Shown here: positions 14,495 to 20,710 of the stretch, in pieces
How the letters are laid out: each line of letters opens with the position of its first letter
How positions within the stretch are numbered: the first letter of the stretch is position 1
Origin: Bacteroidales bacterium
Lineage (GTDB): Bacteria > Bacteroidota > Bacteroidia > Bacteroidales > UBA932
Reading direction: 5' to 3'
NCBI GenBank assembly: GCA_016285215.1
Contig: JAEEQI010000012.1
Coordinates: 1-24,147, forward strand
Length of the DNA: 24,147 bases
Position numbers and translations under genes: made by a program
The notes under the pieces: generated by a model
Databases searched by the model: none
Told to the model about the DNA's origin: nothing
What the model saw: the letters and a program-made list of their open reading frames with translations, nothing else

Positions 14495-15724
14495 ATGAAA
14501 GATTCCATTATCATCCTTTGCGGTGGCGGCCCGGCTCCGGGTATGAACACCGTCGTTATGTCTGTTGCCAAGACTTTCCTGTCCAACGGTTATCGTGTAA
14601 TTGGCCTTCACGGCGGTTACAGCGGTCTGTTCTCCAAGGCTCCCCGTACCGAGGACATCGATTTCTTCAAGGCAGACGCTTACTTCAACCGTGGCGGTTC
14701 CTACCTCCAGATGAGCCGTTTCAAACCCACCGACAAGGATTTTGAGGAAAACTTCAACCTGAGCCTCTTCCAGGACAACAACATCAAGCTCCTGGTTACC
14801 GTTGGCGGTGACGATACCGCTTCCACGGCCAACCGCATTGCCAAGTTCCTGGAGGCCAAGCAGTATCCCATCCACAACATCCACGTTCCCAAGACCATCG
14901 ACAACGACCTCCCGCTGCCCAACAACACTCCCACCTTTGGCTTCAACAGCGCCAAGGACGAGGGTGCCCACCTGGCCCGCACCGTCTATGAAGACGCCCG
15001 CACCAGCGGCAACTGGCTCATCATCAGCGCTATGGGCCGCAGCGCCGGTCACCTGGCCCTGGGTATCGGTGAGGCCACTCATTGCCCCATGACCATCATC
15101 CCCGAGATGTTCAACAAGACCACCATCACCCTCGATAAGATTGTGAACCTGGCCCTCTCCGCCATCATCAAGCGCAACATCCTGGGTATTCCTTACGGCA
15201 CCGTAGTAGTGGCCGAGGGCGTATTCCACGACCTCGATCCCCAGGAAATCAAGAACGCCGGCGTCTCTATGACCTACGACGAGCACGGTCACCCCGAGCT
15301 GGGCAAGATCTCCAAGGCCGTTCTGTTCAACGACATCCTCGAGAAGAAGTTCAAGGAGATTGGCCTCAAGGTCAAGACCCGTCCCGTGGAGATTGGCTAC
15401 GACGTTCGCTGCCAGGATCCTATCGCCTTTGACCTCACGTACTGCTCCGAGCTGGCCATGGGTGCCTATGAGCTGTTCAAGAAGGGAGAAACCGGCTGCA
15501 TGGTGTATGTAGACGCCTTTGGCGAGTCCCACCCGCTGTACCTCAAAGACCTCCAGAACGCCGAGGGTAAGATTCCTCCGCGCCGCGTGGCCATCGAAGG
15601 CGGTACCGCCCAGAACTACTTCAACCACATCTGCCACTTCGTAACTCCCGCAGACTACGAAGCCGCTAAGAAGTTTGTGGCCAACCCTGAGGCATACGAC
15701 TTCAAGAAAATCCTGAACTGGTAA
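14495..15724 (+). CDS. pfp: Pyrophosphate-type 6-phosphofructokinase
   Basis: A 409-residue phosphofructokinase-family enzyme phosphorylating fructose-6-phosphate in glycolysis. Motifs are GGGPAPGMN (10-18), VGGDDTAS (103-110), PKTIDND (132-138, catalytic Asp), MGRSAGHLALG (180-190) and VVVAEGV. Two positions point to pyrophosphate rather than ATP as donor: the second Asp of GGDD (ATP enzymes have GGDG) and Lys133 of PKTIDND (ATP enzymes have Gly). With PPi the reaction is reversible. Codon choice is strongly biased to C-ending codons (AAC, ATC, CTC, AAG), more than in neighbouring genes, which fits high expression. The ATG follows an A/T-rich leader. The CotH gene starts 9 nt after its stop. 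Confidence 0.92.
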   Translation: MKDSIIILCGGGPAPGMNTVVMSVAKTFLSNGYRVIGLHGGYSGLFSKAPRTEDIDFFKADAYFNRGGSYLQMSRFKPTDKDFEENFNLSLFQDNNIKLLVTVGGDDTASTANRIAKFLEAKQYPIHNIHVPKTIDNDLPLPNNTPTFGFNSAKDEGAHLARTVYEDARTSGNWLIISAMGRSAGHLALGIGEATHCPMTIIPEMFNKTTITLDKIVNLALSAIIKRNILGIPYGTVVVAEGVFHDLDPQEIKNAGVSMTYDEHGHPELGKISKAVLFNDILEKKFKEIGLKVKTRPVEIGYDVRCQDPIAFDLTYCSELAMGAYELFKKGETGCMVYVDAFGESHPLYLKDLQNAEGKIPPRRVAIEGGTAQNYFNHICHFVTPADYEAAKKFVANPEAYDFKKILNW

Positions 15725-15733
15725 TTCGTTACC

Positions 15734-17032
15734 GTGTACAAAGGACTTAAATATGGGCTGACTCTTCTGGCAACCTGTGCCCTGTTCGCAGGTTGCCAGA
15801 GATCATCCCTTATCCCGGAAGGGGAGCCGCAACCCGGTGAAAAGGTTTACACCGGCTGCATCCCCGAGCATCCGGACAAGATAGTCCAAATGTACATTGA
15901 TCTTCCCGAGAACACAAAACCCGGGGATATCGCCAAGAAAGTCTGGACCAACGACGCCAAGGTGCGCATAGAGGCCACCGTAGACGGCGCCACATCCACA
16001 GTATACAAATCTGAGGGCGTTAAAATCAAGGGACACGGCAACTCCACCTGGAGCGGTTATCCCAAAAAGCCCTATACCATCAAGCTTCCCGAGCAGGCCA
16101 ACTTCATTGGCACGGGAAAAACCAAGCGGTGGGTGCTGCTGGCCAACTGGATGGACCGCACCTGCATCAGAAACGACGTAGCTTTTGAAGCCGCCCGCCA
16201 AACCAGCCTGGTCTGGACCCCTTCCGGCACTTATGTAGAGCTCTATTTCAACGGTGAATACAACGGACTGTATTACATGTGCGAGAAAGTCCATGTAGAA
16301 GGATCCCATTTCACCTGCGACTACATGTACTCCTTTGACATAAGCGACAAAACGGAGCACGATTTTGACACCCAGCACGGACACTGGCAGAACGCCACCA
16401 AGGAGGGTGAAATTCCCGTAGAGCTCAAGTATCCGGACCGGGACAACTACACGCCGGCCGATTTCAGCCTAGTGCTGAAGCAGGCCAAAAATGCACTTTA
16501 CGCCGTAGAAGACGCCATCATGAGGGGAGACAAGCCCAGTTCCATCCTGGATCTGGACTCCATCTGCGACTGGTTCCTCGTTAACGAAGTCTTCTGCAAC
16601 AACGAGCCCAAGTTTCCCAAGAGTACCTTCTATCTCTACAAGGAAGGGAAACTGCATGCCGGTCCGGTGTGGGATTTTGATTACGGCACTTTTACGCCCG
16701 ACAATCACAACCTCACGCTAAAGAGCACCCTGTATTACTACCAGCTCTGGACCAACCCCGAATTCAAGAATCATCTTCTGCACCGCTGGGAGATTATCAA
16801 GTCCATTTTCAAAGGGCTGGGACCGTACATTGACCAGCAGGCCAATCTGATCCGCGAAGCCGAGGCCCGCAACCACGAGATGTGGCCCTGCTATCCCAAC
16901 CCCAGCTCCGAGACGGGAGACGGTAAAGTGAACGGAGACGAGAACCTTACCTTTGACCAGGCCATCGAGCGCATGAAAACGTCCCTGACCCAGCGCATCC
17001 AAGACGTAGAAACGGAACTCAACCGTCTATGA
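15734..17032 (+). CDS. CotH-kinase family lipoprotein
   Basis: A 432-residue predicted lipoprotein: a basic start, hydrophobic stretch and LFAGC with Cys21 as the lipidation site, so it should sit in the periplasm or at the cell surface. The remainder matches the CotH family: KIKGHGNSTW (97-106), YTIKLPEQ, RWVLLANWMDRTCIRNDVAFEAAR, GTYVELYFNGEYNGLYYMCEKVHV, then FLVNEVFCNNEPKFPKSTFYLYKEGKLHAGPVWDFDYG with Asp314 and Asp316 of the presumed metal/ATP site. Characterised CotH proteins from spore formers are atypical protein kinases; the target here is unknown. The start is GTG: no in-frame ATG lies nearby and GTG gives a complete signal peptide. It follows pfp by 9 nt, overlaps the amylase gene by 4 nt, and its signal-peptide codons contain a long inverted repeat. 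Confidence 0.88.
   Translation: MYKGLKYGLTLLATCALFAGCQRSSLIPEGEPQPGEKVYTGCIPEHPDKIVQMYIDLPENTKPGDIAKKVWTNDAKVRIEATVDGATSTVYKSEGVKIKGHGNSTWSGYPKKPYTIKLPEQANFIGTGKTKRWVLLANWMDRTCIRNDVAFEAARQTSLVWTPSGTYVELYFNGEYNGLYYMCEKVHVEGSHFTCDYMYSFDISDKTEHDFDTQHGHWQNATKEGEIPVELKYPDRDNYTPADFSLVLKQAKNALYAVEDAIMRGDKPSSILDLDSICDWFLVNEVFCNNEPKFPKSTFYLYKEGKLHAGPVWDFDYGTFTPDNHNLTLKSTLYYYQLWTNPEFKNHLLHRWEIIKSIFKGLGPYIDQQANLIREAEARNHEMWPCYPNPSSETGDGKVNGDENLTFDQAIERMKTSLTQRIQDVETELNRL
15765..15801. repeat. Perfect inverted repeat in the CotH signal-peptide codons
   Basis: The arm TTCTGGCAACCTG (15765-15777) pairs with CAGGTTGCCAGAG (15789-15801): 12 Watson-Crick pairs plus one terminal wobble, loop of 11 nt. No T-run follows, so it is not a standard terminator. 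It begins 41 nt past the pfp stop and 31 nt past the CotH start. Confidence 0.75.
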
Positions 17033-18516
17033 AACTGATTTACCAGATGCTGCCGCGCCTGTGGGGGAACGGCCGCTTCTCCGGCATTGACGCAGCCACC
17101 CTTGACTACCTCAAGAATACCCTGGGGGCCGATTGCCTCTGGTGCACCGGTGTCATCCGGCACGCCACCGCCTGCCAGGACCACGGCTGCATACCGTCCC
17201 ATCCCCAGATTGTGAAGGGGAGTGCGGGATCCCCCTACGCCATTACAGACTATTACGACGTCAATCCCTACCTGGCCGACGACCCCGACAAGCGGATGGA
17301 GGAATTCCGTGCGCTGGTTGAGCGGGTTCACGGGGCCGGCCTCAAGCTGCTGATTGACTTTGTTCCCAATCACGTGGCCCGGGACAACATAAACCTGGGT
17401 CAGGACGATGACAAAACCGTCCACTGGGCTCCTGAGAACGACTTTTTCTACTATCCCGGAGAGCCGCTCGTACTGCCCGTGCCCTGCAAGGGAAAGCCTT
17501 TCTACGAGAATCCGGCCAAGGCTTCCGGCAATACCTTTACATCGGCCCCGGACAGGAACGACTGGTACGAAACCGTCAAAATCAACTACTGCGACTTCCA
17601 CACCGGCACCTGGGACAAGATGCTCGATATCGTCCGCTTCTGGGCCTCCCAGGGCGTGGACGGATTCCGCTGCGATATGGTGGAGCTGGTGCCCTGGACC
17701 TTTATGCAGTGGCTTATCCAAAGCATCAAGAAGGAATACCCCCAAATCATCTTTGTGGCAGAGGTTTACCAGAAGGAGAAATATCGCCAGTATGTAGATG
17801 AGGTGGGCTTTGATTTGCTCTACGATAAATCCGGATTATACGATACTTTACGTGCGGTTACCTGCAGTAATGCTTCCGCTAAGGGAATTACCTGTAACTG
17901 GCAGTTCCTGGGAGACCTGCAGCCCCATATGCTCAACTTCCTGGAGAACCACGACGAGCAGCGCGTAGCCTCCGATTTCTTCTGCGGAAGTGCAGAGGCC
18001 GGATACGCCGCCCTGGCAGTTTCCCTGCTCCTGAACGAGGCTCCGTTTATGCTGTACTTCGGCCAGGAAATTGGAGAACGCGGAATGGATCAGGAAGGCT
18101 TCAGCGGAAGGGACGGCCGCACCACCATCTTTGACTGGTGGACGGTGCAAAGCCTCAAGCGCCTCCGCGAAGGATTGGAGAACCCAAAGAAGGGCCTCAA
18201 TGCCCATGAGAAGGCCATTCTGGGCCGATACAAGGAGCTTCTGGCCCTGGCCCGCACCCAACCTTTCCTCACGGGAAAAACCTTCGATCTGGGCTATTGC
18301 CAGGACGGCGGCTTCAATCCCGACCGCCACTACGCCTGGCTCCGCAGCGACGGCAAAAAAACCTGGCTCCTGGTAAGCAATTTCTCGGAAGAGAAGGCCG
18401 ATATTACCGTCAGCATTCCTCCGGAAGCCCTGGACTACCTGGGCATCCAGGCCGTACGCACGGTCTACACCCTATCCGTGGAAGGAAAGGATTACAAAAT
18501 ACAGGAAGTCAATTAG
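17029..18516 (+). CDS. Cytoplasmic GH13 alpha-amylase-family glycosidase
   Basis: A 495-residue glycoside hydrolase family 13 protein. The four GH13 regions are visible: DFVPNH (110-115), GFRCDMVEL with nucleophile Asp216, FVAEVY with acid/base Glu245, and FLENHDEQR with His308-Asp309. The N-terminus (IYQMLPRLWGN, LGADCLWCTGVIRHAT) and KGSAGSPYAITDYYDVNPYLADD resemble a Bacteroidota GH13 group usually annotated as alpha-amylase, in which Trp-Tyr-Thr-Gly is common where this copy has Trp-Cys-Thr-Gly. There is no signal peptide, so it should act on internal alpha-glucans or imported maltodextrins. The start overlaps the CotH stop (ATGA). The last ~90 residues look like the usual C-terminal beta domain. 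Exact substrate is unknown. Confidence 0.92.
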   Translation: MKLIYQMLPRLWGNGRFSGIDAATLDYLKNTLGADCLWCTGVIRHATACQDHGCIPSHPQIVKGSAGSPYAITDYYDVNPYLADDPDKRMEEFRALVERVHGAGLKLLIDFVPNHVARDNINLGQDDDKTVHWAPENDFFYYPGEPLVLPVPCKGKPFYENPAKASGNTFTSAPDRNDWYETVKINYCDFHTGTWDKMLDIVRFWASQGVDGFRCDMVELVPWTFMQWLIQSIKKEYPQIIFVAEVYQKEKYRQYVDEVGFDLLYDKSGLYDTLRAVTCSNASAKGITCNWQFLGDLQPHMLNFLENHDEQRVASDFFCGSAEAGYAALAVSLLLNEAPFMLYFGQEIGERGMDQEGFSGRDGRTTIFDWWTVQSLKRLREGLENPKKGLNAHEKAILGRYKELLALARTQPFLTGKTFDLGYCQDGGFNPDRHYAWLRSDGKKTWLLVSNFSEEKADITVSIPPEALDYLGIQAVRTVYTLSVEGKDYKIQEVN

Positions 18517-19244
18517 AGGGTTCTGCGGCGAAATTCGGCTACCGTAATGGCCGTAGCCACCGCCGCATTGAGAGACTCCGAACCGGCATCATCGGCCGGA
18601 TAGGGAGGAATATACAGACGGTCCGTCACACAGGCGGCCGTCTGTTTTGATATACCGTTGGCCTCGTTGCCAATGACAATCACGGAAGGGGCCTCAGAAC
18701 CGTTGGAAAGGTCTTTCTGATAGAAATTCTCTCCGTCCAGGAAGGTGCCGTACACCTGACCGCCCAGGGCCGATGCCCGGGAGCAGAGGGCCGGAATATC
18801 CGTATAATGGAACTTGACCCGGAAAATGGCTCCCATAGTGGCCTGAACCACTTTGGGATTGAAGACGTCCACCGTATCGGGGGAGGCGTACACGGCATCG
18901 ATGCCAAACCAGTCTGCTATGCGGAGGATGGTGCCAAGGTTACCGGGGTCACGGATGCCGTCCAGGGCCAGGAAAAGGCCCTTGGAAGGAAGTTCCGCGT
19001 TGCTGAGGTCTTCCGGTATATACACCGTTGCCAGGGCCGGAGAAGGGGAGGAAAGGCCGGACATACGGGCCATTGCCGCTTCTCCTATATGGTCTCTGTG
19101 ATAGACTTTATTGACGCGGAAAGAAGACTGCTCGGCTTCCTTGACAAGCTTTTCACCCTCTACTACAAACAGCCCCTCCTGTTCCCGGAATTTCTTCTGG
19201 GACAAAGACTTGACAAACTTGATTTCCGCAGCGGTCAACGTCAT
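18513..19244 (-). CDS. TrmH/SpoU-family RNA 2'-O-methyltransferase
   Basis: A 243-residue SPOUT-class methyltransferase using SAM to methylate ribose in rRNA or tRNA. The N-terminal ~85 residues form the substrate-binding domain (KKFREQEGLFVVEGEKLVKEA). The trefoil-knot domain has motif 1 IRDPGNLGTILRIADWFG (Asn102, Arg108), motif 2 VIVIGNEANGIS (188-199) and motif 3 IPPYPADDAGSESLNAAVATAI (catalytic-loop Ser-Leu-Asn, 224-226). The RNA target cannot be read from sequence, so I give no gene symbol. It follows the decarboxylase gene after 3 nt and is probably cotranscribed. Its TAA stop overlaps the TAG stop of the convergent amylase gene (18513-18516). Confidence 0.92.
   Translation of the reverse strand: MTLTAAEIKFVKSLSQKKFREQEGLFVVEGEKLVKEAEQSSFRVNKVYHRDHIGEAAMARMSGLSSPSPALATVYIPEDLSNAELPSKGLFLALDGIRDPGNLGTILRIADWFGIDAVYASPDTVDVFNPKVVQATMGAIFRVKFHYTDIPALCSRASALGGQVYGTFLDGENFYQKDLSNGSEAPSVIVIGNEANGISKQTAACVTDRLYIPPYPADDAGSESLNAAVATAITVAEFRRRTL
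18614..18648 (+). terminator. Possible terminator for the pfp-CotH-amylase unit, inside the methyltransferase gene
   Basis: ACAGACGGTC (18614-18623) pairs with GGCCGTCTGT (18636-18645), 10 bp with one wobble, loop of 12 nt, then only TTT (18646-18648) after the stem. It lies about 100 nt beyond the amylase stop, in the coding region of the convergent gene. The short T-run makes this weaker than the other terminators listed. Confidence 0.35.
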
Positions 19245-19247
19245 GGG

Positions 19248-20651
19248 TTACAAAGTATAACCGAGCAGTTTCAGCATACTTGCTGAAGACTGCTCTTCTG
19301 AGAAGACGGACGTAATGAGATTGCCCTCCTTGTCGCGGTCAATGAGGATGTGACGGGGTGAAGGCATAAGGCAGTGCTTGATGCCGCCAAAGCCGGAAAG
19401 GGCTTCCTGGTATGCACCCGTGTGGAAAAAGCCGATATAGAGGTTTTCCCTGCGGCTGCGGATGGTGGGCAGGAAGATGGCGTTGGCGTGATAATCTGCG
19501 TTGTAGAAGTCCTGGCTGTCGCAGGTGAGACCGCCCAAGAACACACGCTGGTATTCGTCGTTCCACTTGTTGATGGGCAGCAGGATGAAGCGCTGGTTCA
19601 GACCCCACGTATCGGGCAGGCAGGTCATAAAGCTGTTGTCAATCATATACCACTTTTCGCGGTCGTTCTGCTGCTTGATATCCAGGATCTTGAAGATGGT
19701 GGCGCCGCTTTCTCCCACGGTGAAGGAGCCGAACTCGGTAAAGATATCCGGTTCTTCCACGCCGTTGGCGTTGCAGGTAACCTTGATCTGGTTGATGATT
19801 TCCTCTACCATATACTCGTAGTCGAAATCCTGGGCCAGGGAGGTCTTGTTGGGCAGACCGCCGCCAATATTGAGGCTGTCCAGCTCGGGGCAGATGGCCT
19901 TGAGCTCACAGTATACCTTGACGCACTTGGACAGTTCGTTCCAGTAGTAAGCGGTATCCCGGATGCCGGTATTGATGAAGAAATGCAGCATCTTGAGGTG
20001 GAAGTTGGGATACTTGGCCACCGTGTCCTTGTAGAACTTGAGGATATCCGAGTAGCGGATACCCAGGCGGGAGGTATAGAAATCGAAGTTGGGCTCTTCT
20101 TCCGATGCAATGCGGATGCCCATCATAGTATCTTCTTCAATCAGATCGGCCAGATCTTCAAACTCGTTCTTGTTGTCCAGAACGGGGATGATGTTCTTCC
20201 AGCCGGCCTTGCGCATCTTGGCAATGTTCTGGATGTACTGGGGGCGCTTGAAGCCGTTGCAGATGATGTACAGCTCTTCCTTCTGCACCGAACCGTCCTT
20301 CTCCAGGGCCTCGATGAGGTCCAGGTCATAGGCCGAAGACGTCTCCAGATGGATGTCGTTCTTGAGGGCCTCGTGCACCACAAAGGCAAACTGCGAACTC
20401 TTGGTGCAGTAGCTGTAGTGGTATTCGCCCTGGTAATCGGCCTTAGCCATAGCCACCTTGAAGAGGCGCTTGGCCCGCTGGATTTGCGAAGAGATCTTGG
20501 GCAAATAGGTGATTTTCAGCGGAGTACCATACTTTTCGATGATATCCATCAGGTCAATGTCATTGAACAGCAAGTTGCCGTCCATAACCATAAACTCGTC
20601 CTGGGGGAAGTCGAAGGTTTGGTCGATGAGGTCGATGTACTTGTTTTTCAT
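19248..20651 (-). CDS. speA: Fold-III PLP decarboxylase, probably arginine decarboxylase
   Basis: A 467-residue member of the alanine-racemase-fold ornithine/arginine/diaminopimelate decarboxylase superfamily. Lys84 in YHYSYCTKSSQFAF is the likely PLP lysine, LNIGGGLP (260-267) is the glycine-rich phosphate-binding loop, EFGSFTVGESG (306-316) the second PLP loop, and GLTCDSQD (374-381) contains the Cys-Asp pair placed across the dimer interface in this superfamily. The length is much shorter than E. coli SpeA (about 650) but matches short Bacteroidota proteins annotated as arginine decarboxylase. The substrate could also be another basic amino acid. The product would feed polyamine synthesis; no agmatinase or other polyamine gene is in the window. 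The promoter is shared head-to-head with tamL; the methyltransferase gene follows after 3 nt. Confidence 0.82.
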   Translation of the reverse strand: MKNKYIDLIDQTFDFPQDEFMVMDGNLLFNDIDLMDIIEKYGTPLKITYLPKISSQIQRAKRLFKVAMAKADYQGEYHYSYCTKSSQFAFVVHEALKNDIHLETSSAYDLDLIEALEKDGSVQKEELYIICNGFKRPQYIQNIAKMRKAGWKNIIPVLDNKNEFEDLADLIEEDTMMGIRIASEEEPNFDFYTSRLGIRYSDILKFYKDTVAKYPNFHLKMLHFFINTGIRDTAYYWNELSKCVKVYCELKAICPELDSLNIGGGLPNKTSLAQDFDYEYMVEEIINQIKVTCNANGVEEPDIFTEFGSFTVGESGATIFKILDIKQQNDREKWYMIDNSFMTCLPDTWGLNQRFILLPINKWNDEYQRVFLGGLTCDSQDFYNADYHANAIFLPTIRSRRENLYIGFFHTGAYQEALSGFGGIKHCLMPSPRHILIDRDKEGNLITSVFSEEQSSASMLKLLGYTL

Positions 20652-20674
20652 CCTTTAAATCTGAGTATTGAGAG

Positions 20675-20707
20675 TACAAAGGTAACCAAAAAAGTGTTAC
20701 ATTTGTA
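20675..20707. promoter_or_regulatory. Near-palindromic divergent promoter for speA and tamL
   Basis: TACAAAGGTAAC (20675-20686) and GTTACATTTGTA (20696-20707) form an inverted repeat with 11 of 12 positions matching, separated by CAAAAAAGT. Each arm contains a -7 box: TACCTTTG on the minus strand (20684-20677) for speA and TACATTTG on the plus strand (20698-20705) for tamL. The speA start is predicted near 20671, about 20 nt before its ATG. The tamL ATG at 20711 is only 6 nt after its box. Clear -33 boxes are not seen. Confidence 0.65.
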
Positions 20708-20710
20708 AGA

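Noticed and set aside
14321..15637. A 438-codon open frame on the minus strand opposite pfp, running into the ligA leader
   Set aside because: Repetitive G/V/D-rich translation produced by the strong codon bias of pfp; its end runs into non-coding leader sequence.
19374..20708. A 444-codon open frame on the plus strand opposite the decarboxylase
   Set aside because: Antisense to a complete decarboxylase with all PLP motifs; ends at the divergent promoter without any gene-like feature.
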